64,000 nucleotides of DNA from Cardiobacterium valvarum (lineage in GTDB: Bacteria; Pseudomonadota; Gammaproteobacteria; Cardiobacteriales; Cardiobacteriaceae), in contig NZ_UFUW01000001.1 of NCBI RefSeq assembly GCF_900460955.1, positions 434,001 to 498,000 of the forward strand. The letters run 5' to 3'. The notes below the pieces were generated by a model. That model ran no database searches. It was given only the letters and a program-made list of their open reading frames with translations, and was not told the origin of the DNA. Position 1 is the stretch's first letter, and each line of letters opens with the position of its first letter. The translations under genes and the position numbers were made by a program. Below are positions 27,310 through 36,246 of the stretch, in pieces.

Positions 27310-28617
27310 TCATTGGTATCCATACAGTCTGCGCGCCGCTGCCCTGCCCTCCTCACCGTGCAATTTGCCCGCGAGGTGCAGCAGTTGCAGGTAGGCGCCG
27401 ATGTAGCCGTAGCGGGCTTCGGCGAGTTGTTCTTCCGCCTGCGCTTTTTCTTGTTCGGCTTTGATTTCGTCCATGTTGTTGCGCACGCCGACTTGGCGGC
27501 CCAGGCGGATGGATTCAAGTTTGGCGTCGCTGGTGGCGAGCAGTTGTTCTTGTGCTTTGATTTGTGCCTGCTGGCCGCGCAGGGTGGCGTAAGCCTGGCG
27601 CACTTGCAGGCGCACGGTAGCTTTTTCGTTTTCGAGTTCGGCGTCTTTTTGTGCAGCGGTTTCTTCTTGCTGGCGGACGCGGCTCGCGATTTCACCACCG
27701 CTGTAAAGGGGGATGGTGAATTGCACACCGATATAGGCGCCTTTGTTGCGGCTGCGGCTGTTGTTGCCGCCGGTATAGGTGATGTCGTTGCGGTTATCTT
27801 GGTAACCGGCGGTAAGGCTGAGTTGCGGCTGATGGCCGCTTTTGGCGGTAGCGATGTCGGCGTGGCTTTTTTCGCTTTCCTGCGTGCGGACACGGACGGC
27901 AGTGCTGTGCGCGAGCGCTTGTTCTTCCCATTCTTTTTGGCCGGCGACGGTGAGGTAGTCGGGCAGTGTTTTGCCAGCGAGGCTTTCGAGGCGACTGGGG
28001 TCAAGGCCGGTGAGGTTGGCGAGGCGATTTTCGGCGACGGCTAGTTCGGTTTGCAGTTTGGCTTCTTTGGCGCTGGCGCTGTCGTAGCCCGCTTGGGCTT
28101 CGTAGGTGTCAATGATGGTGGCTTCGCCGGACTGAAAGAGCGCTTTGGCCTGGCGGATTTGCAGTTGGTAGGCTTTTTTTTCAGCGGCGACAGCGGTGAG
28201 TTTGTCGCGAGCGGTGAGGGTTTCGAGGCAGGCTTTGCCAACATCCAGCAGGAGTTCGCTGGTGGTGTTGTCAAGCTGGCTGTCGCCGAGGCGGGCGGTG
28301 ATTTTCTCAGCGCGCCAGGCGTCCCAGCGGGCGCGGTCGTACAACGGCTGGCTGATTTGTACGTTCCAGCCGTGGCTTTGGTATTTGTCGTAGGCGTCTT
28401 GGGCGCGGTCACTGTAGTTGGCGTTGGCCGAGACTTGCGGCAGCAGGCGGGCTTTCGCCTGGGTTTGCGGCTCTTGCGCGGCATTGCGTGCGTGGCGGGC
28501 GGCGTCGTACTGAGCGGAATGGACGCGTGCCGCTGCCCAGGCTTCGTTCAGGTCGTAGGCGTGGGCAGGCGGAACGCTGAGCAGCAGGGTGATGATGAGC
28601 AGAGGTTTGGGTGACAT
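27310..28617 (-). CDS. tolC: TolC-like outer-membrane secretion channel
   Basis: 435 aa. Signal peptide MSPKPLLIITLLLSVPPAHA, then the two-fold repeated coiled-coil/beta-strand TolC layout: SANANYSDRAQDAYDKYQSH, FTIPLYSGGEIASRVRQQEE (the typical IPLYSGG entry of the second half), LESIRLGRQVGVRNNMDEI. It forms the trimeric exit duct for type I secretion and efflux. Same strand as the RTX, hlyB and hlyD genes and about 950 bases upstream of the partner gene, so the locus carries all three T1SS parts. CAGGAATCCCT before the ATG. Confidence 0.92.
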   Translation of the reverse strand: MSPKPLLIITLLLSVPPAHAYDLNEAWAAARVHSAQYDAARHARNAAQEPQTQAKARLLPQVSANANYSDRAQDAYDKYQSHGWNVQISQPLYDRARWDAWRAEKITARLGDSQLDNTTSELLLDVGKACLETLTARDKLTAVAAEKKAYQLQIRQAKALFQSGEATIIDTYEAQAGYDSASAKEAKLQTELAVAENRLANLTGLDPSRLESLAGKTLPDYLTVAGQKEWEEQALAHSTAVRVRTQESEKSHADIATAKSGHQPQLSLTAGYQDNRNDITYTGGNNSRSRNKGAYIGVQFTIPLYSGGEIASRVRQQEETAAQKDAELENEKATVRLQVRQAYATLRGQQAQIKAQEQLLATSDAKLESIRLGRQVGVRNNMDEIKAEQEKAQAEEQLAEARYGYIGAYLQLLHLAGKLHGEEGRAAARRLYGYQ

Positions 28618-28713
28618 AGGGATTCCTGTTGTTGGGGAAAGGTTAATTGTGATCTGAAAGTGGAAAGGGCGCCAAGCAGAATTGACACGGGGCAGTGTTA
28701 TTCATGTGTTCGG

Positions 28714-29151
28714 TCAATCAGCTTCTGGTGGGTAATACCAAGCGGGATAGGTGACGGCAAGTAGCCAGCAGATGCCGCTGCAAAGGGCGTAGAAGGCGGG
28801 GATGGCAAGCAGGGTATATAGCGCGTTGATATCTGTGTAGGTGACGGGAAGGCGTTGCGGCAGGAAGAGGACAAGGGCGAGTCCGGGCGCGGTAACGGCA
28901 AAGTAGTGTAGCTCGCCGGTATCGTGCAAGGCTTGTAGCAGTTTGCATGGGGAGAATAGGGTTGTGATGTTTTGTTCCCGCAGATAGACGAGGTTGACGA
29001 GCGGTGGCAGGAAGACGAAAACACCAGCCACGGCGATGTCGGCAGGGGTCGTCGGTATGGCGTTATCTGTCAGGATTTGCCGGATGTTGCTGTGGAGCAG
29101 GGAGATGCTTAGAAGGATCAGGGTCATTGTGGGGCAATAGGGGCGCATCAC
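28714..29151 (-). pseudogene. Truncated membrane-TPR family copy (middle part)
   Basis: 145 codons. FLPPLVNLVYLREQNITTLF aligns with LLPALPLSYLNERNASTML of the intact paralogue at 32720, and the end VTYPAWYYPPEAD matches the YSAAAWTYPREDEE box where the membrane part stops. The first membrane segments and the whole TPR half are missing. It could still be expressed as a short membrane protein, but comparison with the four full copies makes decay more likely. Confidence 0.7.
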
Positions 29152-29181
29152 CGCATCTGGTAGGGGTTCTTCTCTGCGGAT

Positions 29182-29427
29182 TCAGGCGGCAATATTGAGT
29201 GCTTGGCCGGCGAGCAGGGTGCCGGTTTCATCCCAGTAAATGACAAACGGCAAGGCAAGGAGTAGCGACGGGACGCACTCCATGAGGATATTGATCGTCG
29301 CGATAGTCAGGTAGCGATGTCCGCTGATAGTGCGTGCAGCCGCCTATAGCCGCGCGGGGTTATACATGGCCGTGATGCGGCGGTCATGCAGGTAGGCAAG
29401 ATTGATGGCAGGTAACAAGGCCGCCAT
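29182..29427 (-). pseudogene. Second decayed membrane-TPR family fragment with in-frame stop
   Basis: MAALLPAINLAYLHDRRITA corresponds to the same segment of the family as the neighbouring fragment, then an amber codon (29344-29346) interrupts, and the frame continues ISGHRYLTIATINILMECVP up to a TGA at 29182. So it is a separate copy, reduced to about 80 codons and stopped inside. Confidence 0.7.
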
Positions 29428-29557
29428 TTTGTATGCGTTAAAAATATGCCGCTAACCGAAATAGCGTGCGTTGAGGTTTCATCAGGCGGCGCGATAGCCG
29501 GTTTTAGTCGTTCTTTTAATCTTTTTCGTTGCACGAGTGCTACGAGTCCCTCAAATT

Positions 29558-29590
29558 CCCCACCGGGCATCCGGTGGGGCGGGGTTTTTT
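29558..29590 (+). terminator. Terminator-like hairpin
   Basis: CCCCACCGG / CCGGTGGGG with GCAT loop, then CGGGGTTTTTT. The T-run favours the plus strand, where no gene ends; on the minus strand it would sit 50 bases beyond paralogue B. One CCGCTTGGCGG repeat core lies next to it. Confidence 0.55.
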
Positions 29591-29630
29591 ATTTCCGCAC
29601 GACACCGCTTGGCGGTACCGTGAGGCGGGT

Positions 29631-31163
29631 TCACGTCTGCCTGCTACCTTGCAGGCGGGCGATGGCCTGTGCAATGGTGGCAGCACGCGGGTGATCGGGG
29701 TAGCGCGTGTGCAGTTGTTGCAGGAGCGGCAGGGCTTTGTCTGCTGCACCGGTTTTGGCTAGCGCTAGTGCTGCGAGGTAGTAGTTTTCGACGAGGTGCG
29801 GGTGATTGGGGTGGTTTTTCGCGAAGTTGCGGGTGAGGTTGAGCACGGTGCGGTAGTGCTGCTGTTTGCCCGCCTGTTGCGCGAGTGGCAGGATGCTGTC
29901 AGCGGGAAGTGAGGCGGGATCGCTGTGTTCGAGGGTGTCGTGGATGAGGTCGTAGCTCGGACGGTGTCCGGCGGCGGCGCTGTGGATGAGGCGGGCAAGC
30001 AGGGCAGGCTGCGGGTCAAGCCGGTAGAGGCGCGCGTAGGCGGGGAAGTAAGCGGCGATGTCGCGCTGTTCGTTGGCGTAGGTTTTGAGCAGGGCAATGG
30101 CACTCAGGTTGTCGCCACGGTGGATGAGGGCATCGGCACGGGCGAGGGTAAGGGCAAAGGCTTTTTGCGTTTCGATGCCCATGTCGCGGGTGTCAGCATC
30201 GGCGAGCAGGCGGAAATCCGGTTCGGCTGCGGCGGGCTGTGCGGGAGGGGTTTTGTGCAGGCTGGGGGCGGCAGGGCTTAGGTCGTAATCCGGATTGCTG
30301 TTGCGGCTGTTGTGAAATTCGGGGGCGGGGTCGTTGTCTGCACTGTCTTCGTCGGTGCGCGGGTAGAGGAAGGCGAAGGTGTTGGAATTGATGGTGTTAG
30401 CGAAGAAGCCAATGGCATAGCCGAGAGCCGCACTGATGCGGAGAAAGGGTGTGGCTTCACCACTCAGGCGCAGGATGAGGTCGGCTTCACTCTGTTTGGC
30501 GGCGATGAAGCCGATGTTGTCGAGGAGGGCTGGCGGTATCAGGAAAACGATGGCGACGCCGAGGTTGAGGAGTAGGGCGATGCAGTAGCGTTTGCCGCCA
30601 ATGTCGCTGACGGCGGTGCTGATTTTCCGGATGCTGGTCATGGCGCCTGCCTTATCGTGTTCCAGGAAGACCAGTTTGATGGCAGGGAGGTAGATGAGGA
30701 ACAGTAGGAACAGCAGGATGTTGAGTCCTATGACGATATAGGTGAAGGTTTCTCTTGCGCCCAGGGCAGCAGCTAGGAAGCCGGCGATGAAGTTGATGCT
30801 GAACGGGAAGAGCAGGGTAAGGAGGGTCATGCCGCCGAAGTAGCGGAGCAGGCCGCCCACGGTCATGTGGCTGAATGGCGTGATGGGCACGGGTTTGCTG
30901 CCCATGCCGGCGCGGATGCGTATGGCGTTATCCAGCAGTTTGCCATCGAGGAGGATGAAAGGCATGGCGAGATAGAGCAGTGATATGAGGGTCAGTCCGC
31001 CGAAGCCGCTATGGGTCATCATGACGGCATACACTTTTTTAACCAGCATGATGTGTACCTGTCCGGCGATGATGCCGATTATCAGGGTATAGATGAGGCT
31101 GCCGGGCTTGCAGGAGTAGCACAGGCTGCGTTGCAGGGCTTCTATCGGAGTGAGGTCATTCAT
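29631..31163 (-). CDS. Membrane-TPR family protein, paralogue B
   Basis: 510 aa. Same plan as paralogue A: CYSCKPGSLIYTLIIGIIAG at the start, LLDNAIRIRAGMGSKPVPI after the second membrane segment, about six membrane spans up to residue 245, an acidic/Asn-rich linker (EDSADNDPAPEFHNSRNSN), then TPR-like helices with LTRNFAKNHPNHPHLVENYY and LPLLQQLHTRYPDHPRAATI. AAGGAAACC precedes the ATG. It is the last gene of a three-gene run on the minus strand (D-C-B), 12 bases after C. Function unknown. Confidence 0.85.
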   Translation of the reverse strand: MNDLTPIEALQRSLCYSCKPGSLIYTLIIGIIAGQVHIMLVKKVYAVMMTHSGFGGLTLISLLYLAMPFILLDGKLLDNAIRIRAGMGSKPVPITPFSHMTVGGLLRYFGGMTLLTLLFPFSINFIAGFLAAALGARETFTYIVIGLNILLFLLFLIYLPAIKLVFLEHDKAGAMTSIRKISTAVSDIGGKRYCIALLLNLGVAIVFLIPPALLDNIGFIAAKQSEADLILRLSGEATPFLRISAALGYAIGFFANTINSNTFAFLYPRTDEDSADNDPAPEFHNSRNSNPDYDLSPAAPSLHKTPPAQPAAAEPDFRLLADADTRDMGIETQKAFALTLARADALIHRGDNLSAIALLKTYANEQRDIAAYFPAYARLYRLDPQPALLARLIHSAAAGHRPSYDLIHDTLEHSDPASLPADSILPLAQQAGKQQHYRTVLNLTRNFAKNHPNHPHLVENYYLAALALAKTGAADKALPLLQQLHTRYPDHPRAATIAQAIARLQGSRQT

Positions 31164-31175
31164 GGAGCGGTTTCC

Positions 31176-32723
31176 TTATGGCTGTTGGGGTGAGGTATTT
31201 TTCAGTTCTTCGATGAGGCGGGCGATTTGCGGGGCGCGGTCGTGCTGCGGGTAGTGTTCGTAGAGTTCTTCCAGCAGCGGCAGGACTTGCTCGGCTTCGC
31301 CGCTATGGGCGTGTGCCAGCGCCGCCAGATATTGGTTGTCCACAAGGTGCGGGTGGGCGGGGTATTTGGTGGCGAAGTCGCGGGTGAGGTTGGCCACGGT
31401 GCGGTATTGTTGGCGGCGGGCGGCGATTTGCGCCAGCGGGCGGATGCTGCCGGCGAGGAGTTCGCTGGGGTCAATTTGTTCGAGTTCGGGCTGGATCAGG
31501 TCGTAGCAGGCTTCGTCGCCGCGTGCTGCCGCCTGAGCGATGCGGCGCAGCAGGTCGCCGTCGGGTTGCAGGGCGTAGTGGCGCTGGTAGGCAGGGAAGT
31601 AGGTGATGGGGTCGTGGTCGGCGTCAGTGTAGGGTTTGAGCAGGGCGATACCGGTTTTGATGTCGCCTTGGCGCAGGTGTTCGTCGGCCCGCGCCAGGTC
31701 GTGGGCGAAGGTTTCCTGCGGGTCGGCGTCAGCTTCGACTTCGCTTGTTGCAGCATTTGCCGCTTCGTCGTCGGCTGTCGGCGCGCTGTCCGCCGGGGTT
31801 TCTTCGCCGGCAGCGGTGGCAGTGGGTGCGCTCGGTGCTGTGGTTGGCGCGGCGGCAGGCGGGAAGGTGGTTTCTTCGTTTTCTGCTTCGTCGTCTTCTT
31901 CGTCGCGCGGGTAGTTCCAGGCGGCAAGGCTGTAGGTGGCGGTGATGAGCCAGGCGAGGAGGGTATTCATCAGGCCGGTGTAGAGGTAGTAGTCGAGTGG
32001 CAGGCGGCGGTAGTCGTAGCTTTCTTGCAAGCTGAGTTGTTCGATGGCGGCGATGATGTGCACTCGTGTGTATTGCTGCCAGAGGTAGGTTTCGGCGTGG
32101 TAGAAGCCGGTGATAAGGAAGGCGATGAGTGCCAGCAGGATGAGGTAGCGGATGAAGCCGATGTCGGCCACGGCGTTGTACAGGGCGCCGCTGTTGATCA
32201 TGGATTCGGTGTCGCCGCCGTCAATGTAGGCGAGGGTAATGGCCGGGGCGAGGAGGACGGCAAGGAGGGCGGCGCCGCGATCGGCGTACCAGGTGATTTG
32301 TTCGTCCACGTTGAGGTTGGCGCAGATGAAGGGAGCGGCACTGAGCAGTACGCCCCACAGTGCCAGTCCGGTGAGGTATTGGATGAGCTGGTTGAGGCCG
32401 GTGTCGCGCAGCGGGGCGAAGCTGCCGCGCCGGTGGCCGTTGTAGAGGCGGGCGGCGTTATCGAGGTTTTTGGTGAGGAGGATGAACAGGGCGGCGAGGC
32501 TGATGGTGATGGTGGTAGCTGTCGGCAGGAGACGGGGCAGGGGGTAGATGAGGGGTTGCGGCGTCGCGTTTTCGTAGTAGATGTGGGTGGTGAGGTGGCC
32601 GAGGTGGAGGGTGACGGCCAGGGTAAAGAGTGCGGCAGCGAGGAGGATGTAGAGGAGGTTGCTGGGGCGGAAGGGGTGGATGAGGCCGCGCAGGGTGTTG
32701 CCGATGAGGGTGCCCGGGTTCAT
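31176..32723 (-). CDS. Membrane-TPR family protein, paralogue C
   Basis: 515 aa. MNPGTLIGNTLRGLIHPFRP shares its opening with paralogue D. Six membrane spans, NLDNAARLYNGHRRGSFAP, membrane part ending SLAAWNYPRDEEDDEAENEE, an Ala/Thr/Pro-rich linker (about 275-340), then the TPR-like arm with LTRDFATKYPAHPHLVDNQY and VLPLLEELYEHYPQHDRAPQ. Start ATG overlaps the stop of D (ATGA), so translation is coupled. C and D are each other's closest relatives by their first 15 residues, pointing to tandem duplication. Confidence 0.85.
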   Translation of the reverse strand: MNPGTLIGNTLRGLIHPFRPSNLLYILLAAALFTLAVTLHLGHLTTHIYYENATPQPLIYPLPRLLPTATTITISLAALFILLTKNLDNAARLYNGHRRGSFAPLRDTGLNQLIQYLTGLALWGVLLSAAPFICANLNVDEQITWYADRGAALLAVLLAPAITLAYIDGGDTESMINSGALYNAVADIGFIRYLILLALIAFLITGFYHAETYLWQQYTRVHIIAAIEQLSLQESYDYRRLPLDYYLYTGLMNTLLAWLITATYSLAAWNYPRDEEDDEAENEETTFPPAAAPTTAPSAPTATAAGEETPADSAPTADDEAANAATSEVEADADPQETFAHDLARADEHLRQGDIKTGIALLKPYTDADHDPITYFPAYQRHYALQPDGDLLRRIAQAAARGDEACYDLIQPELEQIDPSELLAGSIRPLAQIAARRQQYRTVANLTRDFATKYPAHPHLVDNQYLAALAHAHSGEAEQVLPLLEELYEHYPQHDRAPQIARLIEELKNTSPQQP

Positions 32724-34519
32724 GGGGTTTGTCCGTCTTGCAGTTGGGCGGTCGCGCGGCGAAAGAGGTCGCTATGCGGATGATCGGGGTAGCGCGCCAG
32801 CAGTTGTTGCAGGATGGGCAGGGCTTTGTCCGTCTGGCCGCTGTGGGCGAGGGCGAGGGCGGCGAGGTAGTAGTTGTCGGCAAGGTGCGGGTGTTCGGGA
32901 TGGTTTTTGGCGAAGTTACGGGTCAGCGCGAGGACGGTCAGGTATTGCTGCTGTTTTGCTGCTTGTTGGGCGAGCGGGCGGATGATGTCGGCGGGCAGTT
33001 CGACGGGGTTGATGCGGTTGAGTTCGGGCTGGATGAGGTCATAGCAGTGGGCGCTGCCGCGTGCGGCGGCCACCATCAGGCGGTGCAGCAAGGTATCTTG
33101 GGGTTGCAGGGCGTAGCGGCGCTGGTAGGCGGGGAAGTACACAGCGGGGTCGTGGTCGGCGTCGGTGTAAGGGGCGAGCAGGGCGAGGCCGGTGTCAATT
33201 TGTCCGTGTTTAAAGTGTTCATCGGCTTCGGCGAGGACGCGGGCGAAGGTTTGTTGTTCTTCGAGGCGCATACGGGTGACGTCGGCTTCTTTGAGCAGTT
33301 CGAGTTCGGGCGGGATGAGGTGTGGTTCGTTTTTATCGGTCGCGGGGGCGGTATTGGTTTTTTGTCCGCGCAGGAGGCGTGGTGGTGCGTCGGGCGGGGT
33401 GAGTTGTGGTTCCTGTTTGTCGGCAGGGACGGTTTTGTCGGCGGCGTTGCTCAGGCCGATGTCGCGCAACAGGGGCGGCGGTGCATCGGGGTCGGTGAGT
33501 TGTGGTTCTTGTTTGCCGGGCGGGGCTGTTTTGTGGGCGGCGCGGGCGGCAGCGATGGCACGGCGCAGGCGCGAGGGGGAGCTTTCTGTGGCCGGGACAG
33601 GGGCTTCTTGTGGGGCGTTGTCGCTAGGAGGTTCCGTTGTGGCAGGATGGCCGCTGGCAATGGCGAGGCGGGTGCGTTCGTGCAGGCTCATAGCGGGTTC
33701 GTTGTTGTCCTCTTCGTCTTCACGTGGGTAGGTCCAGGCGGCGGCGCTGTAAATATAGGTGATGAGCCAGCAGGCGAGGGCGGCGATGATGGCGGCGTGT
33801 TGGTAATAATGGAGCGGGATTTTGCTGTAGTCGTAGCCGCTCGCGGCAATGCTGTCCATGATGGCGGGCAGTTGTCCGGCGAGGTGTTGTTGCCAGAAGT
33901 GCGCGATAGCGTAGCCGACGCCCGCAGTGGCGCCGCTGATGAGGATGAGCAGGATAAGGTAGCGCAGGATGCCGATGCTGCCGATGGCGGTGGCAAGGCT
34001 GGGGAAATCAAGCATGGTGCTGGCATTGCGTTCGTTCAGGTAGCTGAGGGGGAGTGCGGGCAGGAGGAGGCAGGCGATGAGGGCGCAGGCACGGTTGAGG
34101 TAGGAGGTGATGTTGTTGCCGATGTCGAGGTTGTAGCAGATGAATGGGGCGGCACCGAGGAGGATGGCCAGGAGGAGCAGACCGATGAGGTAAAGGAGCA
34201 GGTCGCCGACAGTGACTTCGCTGAGTGGCAGGAAGCTGGCATTTTTGTGACTGGCGCAAATACGGGCGGCGTTATCCAGGGTTTTGGCGACAAACAGCAG
34301 GAAGATAACGGCCAGAATGCCCCATATGCGCGGCGTGGGCGGTATCCAGGTGAAGGTATCAGTTTCTGCCCGCGCCAGGAGATAGGTGGTGAGATCGCCG
34401 AGGTAGAGGGTCCCCGCAACGACGATAAGGGCGGCAGTGAGCAGGATATAGAACAGGTTACCCGGGCGCAGGGTATAGACGAGGCCGCGCAGGGTGTTGC
34501 CGATGAGGGTGCCGTTCAT
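32720..34519 (-). CDS. Membrane-TPR family protein, paralogue D (long linker)
   Basis: 599 aa. Start MNGTLIGNTLRGLVYTL matches paralogue C and has AAAGGAATACCC before it, so I do not use the longer frame from 34570. Six membrane spans to about residue 275, ending AAAWTYPREDEEDNNEP. The linker (about 285-430) is expanded by imperfect repeats of GKQEPQLTDPDAPPPLLRD and DKQEPQLTPPDAPPRLLRG. TPR-like arm ends LTRNFAKNHPEHPHLADNYY and LPILQQLLARYPDHPHSDLF. First gene of the D-C-B run. Confidence 0.85.
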   Translation of the reverse strand: MNGTLIGNTLRGLVYTLRPGNLFYILLTAALIVVAGTLYLGDLTTYLLARAETDTFTWIPPTPRIWGILAVIFLLFVAKTLDNAARICASHKNASFLPLSEVTVGDLLLYLIGLLLLAILLGAAPFICYNLDIGNNITSYLNRACALIACLLLPALPLSYLNERNASTMLDFPSLATAIGSIGILRYLILLILISGATAGVGYAIAHFWQQHLAGQLPAIMDSIAASGYDYSKIPLHYYQHAAIIAALACWLITYIYSAAAWTYPREDEEDNNEPAMSLHERTRLAIASGHPATTEPPSDNAPQEAPVPATESSPSRLRRAIAAARAAHKTAPPGKQEPQLTDPDAPPPLLRDIGLSNAADKTVPADKQEPQLTPPDAPPRLLRGQKTNTAPATDKNEPHLIPPELELLKEADVTRMRLEEQQTFARVLAEADEHFKHGQIDTGLALLAPYTDADHDPAVYFPAYQRRYALQPQDTLLHRLMVAAARGSAHCYDLIQPELNRINPVELPADIIRPLAQQAAKQQQYLTVLALTRNFAKNHPEHPHLADNYYLAALALAHSGQTDKALPILQQLLARYPDHPHSDLFRRATAQLQDGQTP

Positions 34520-34544
34520 GGGTATTCCTTTACTGTTGCGTGGG

Positions 34545-34582
34545 AGGGAAAATGCGGCACCGGAGCGCAAGCGCTCCGGTGC
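34545..34582 (-). terminator. Terminator of the mannose PTS operon
   Basis: Minus-strand stem GCACCGGAGCGC / GCGCTCCGGTGC followed by CGCATTTTCCC, directly after the manZ stop and before paralogue D. Confidence 0.75.
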
Positions 34583-34590
34583 GGTTGGGG

Positions 34591-35427
34591 CTAAAGGCCG
34601 AGAATGTTGAAGTAGCGGCCAAGGATGCCGAGAATGAACATCGCAATGATGATGACGATGGCGTTGACCTTGCGTTTGAGCAGGAACATGCAGAGGAAGG
34701 TCAAGAGCAGTGGCACGAGGTTGGGCAGGAGGTCATTCAGCACCGACTGTACGGTGACGGTGACTTCCGTTCCCTCTTGGTTGGTGTACTCCGCGATAAC
34801 GTAGGGGATGTTGAGGCTGGCCCAGCGCGCTACCAGTCCGCCCATGACGAAGAGGCCAAGGATGGAGGCGCCGGTGGTCAGTTTTTGCAACTGGCCGCCT
34901 TCCATGTCGCTGACGATTTCTGTGCCTTTCTCGTAGCCGTATCTCATGCTGTACCAGCGGGTGAGGATACGGATGACGTTGATGCCGATAAAGAAGAGCA
35001 GCGGTCCCATGATGCTGCCGCTCGCAGCCAGCGAAGCACCGAGGGCGGCGAGGATTATGCGCGCGGTACCCCAGTAGATCGGGTCGCCGACGCCGGCCAA
35101 GGGGCCCATCAGACCGACTTTCACGCCGCTGATGGCACCATCGTCAATCGCGGCACCGTTGGCACGCTGTTCCTCCATCGCGGCTGTCACGCCCATGATG
35201 GCAGAGCCGATCCACGGCTGGGTGTTGAAGAATTCGAGGTGGCGTTTCAGGGCGGCAGCGCGTTCTTCTTTGCTGCTGTATAGCCGCTTGATGGCGGGCA
35301 TCATGGTGACGCAGAAGCCCATCGACTGCATCCGCTCGAAGTTGAACGAGCCGAGGAGGAAGGTGGAGCGGGCGTACATGCGGTAGAGATCGCCCTTGGT
35401 CAGTTTTTTGGTTTGGTTCTCGCTCAT
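34591..35427 (-). CDS. manZ: PTS mannose/fructose/sorbose family IID component
   Basis: 278 aa. Starts TKKLTKGDLYRMYARSTFLL and contains NTQPWIGSAIMGVTAAMEEQ and VGLMGPLAGVGDPIYWGTAR, the IID family hallmarks; hydrophobic C-terminus. With IIC it forms the membrane channel of the mannose-class phosphotransferase system. Follows the IIC gene by 11 bases in the same direction. Sugar specificity is not readable. Confidence 0.92.
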   Translation of the reverse strand: MSENQTKKLTKGDLYRMYARSTFLLGSFNFERMQSMGFCVTMMPAIKRLYSSKEERAAALKRHLEFFNTQPWIGSAIMGVTAAMEEQRANGAAIDDGAISGVKVGLMGPLAGVGDPIYWGTARIILAALGASLAASGSIMGPLLFFIGINVIRILTRWYSMRYGYEKGTEIVSDMEGGQLQKLTTGASILGLFVMGGLVARWASLNIPYVIAEYTNQEGTEVTVTVQSVLNDLLPNLVPLLLTFLCMFLLKRKVNAIVIIIAMFILGILGRYFNILGL

Positions 35428-35438
35428 GGGGGGTCTCC

Positions 35439-36236
35439 TTATAGTCCTTCGAGTTCGTCATCGGCCAGCGGGGTGCGGCGCGGCGCATTGCCGATGATGG
35501 CGGTCTTGTTGAAGCGTGGACTGAGCTGGATGTAGAGGATGGCCAGCACGGTGCCGATGATGCCGAGGGCGATGAGGTTGTAGCTGGAGAAGACGGCGAC
35601 GACGAAGCCGAGGAAGAAGAACGGCATCAGCGCGCGCACGCTCATCATGTTGATGACCATTGCATAACCGACGACGACGATGACGCCACCGGCGATGCGC
35701 AGGCCTTCGGATACGAAAGCGGGCACCATGTCGAAATAGGCTTTCACGTTATCGGCATTGGCGTAATGGGCAACGATAGCAGCCGGAATGGCGACGCGCA
35801 GGCCTTGCAGCAGCAGTGCGCCGAAGTGGCAGAATTCGATACCCCGGAAATTGGCCTCTTTGGCGAAATTGTCCGCCATGTGCTGGAAGAATACGGCGAT
35901 GGTGCGCACGAAGATGGTCAGCACCTGACCGACGATGGCGACGGAAACGGCAATCCCCATACTTTCCGTCACCGGCAGGCCACCCTTGATGACGAGAATG
36001 GCGGAAACGACGCTGGCGAGCGCCGCATCCGGTGCCATCGCCGCACCAACGTTCATCCAGCCGAGGGCAAGCAGTTCGAGCGCGCTGCCGACCATGATGC
36101 CGGTAGTCAAATTGCCGAGGACGAGGCCGATAAGGGTGCAGGCGACGAGCGGGCGGTGCGTTTGCCGTTCGTCAAGTACCGAGCCCATGCCGCAGATAAG
36201 TCCCACCAGGGAGACGAGGATAATGTCTAAACCCAT
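35439..36236 (-). CDS. manY: PTS mannose/fructose/sorbose family IIC component
   Basis: 265 aa, about seven to eight membrane segments, with LVACTLIGLVLGNLTTGIMV and ELLALGWMNVGAAMAPDAAL typical of EII-Sor IIC proteins. GGAG lies in front of the ATG at 36236. Sits between the IIAB and IID genes with ten-base gaps. Confidence 0.92.
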   Translation of the reverse strand: MGLDIILVSLVGLICGMGSVLDERQTHRPLVACTLIGLVLGNLTTGIMVGSALELLALGWMNVGAAMAPDAALASVVSAILVIKGGLPVTESMGIAVSVAIVGQVLTIFVRTIAVFFQHMADNFAKEANFRGIEFCHFGALLLQGLRVAIPAAIVAHYANADNVKAYFDMVPAFVSEGLRIAGGVIVVVGYAMVINMMSVRALMPFFFLGFVVAVFSSYNLIALGIIGTVLAILYIQLSPRFNKTAIIGNAPRRTPLADDELEGL

Positions 36237-36246
36237 GTTTTTTCTC

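Noticed and set aside
31227..34594. Long plus-strand frames opposite paralogues C and D
   Set aside because: Gly/Val/Glu-rich antisense shadows of the membrane-TPR genes, which have homologous partners supporting the minus strand.
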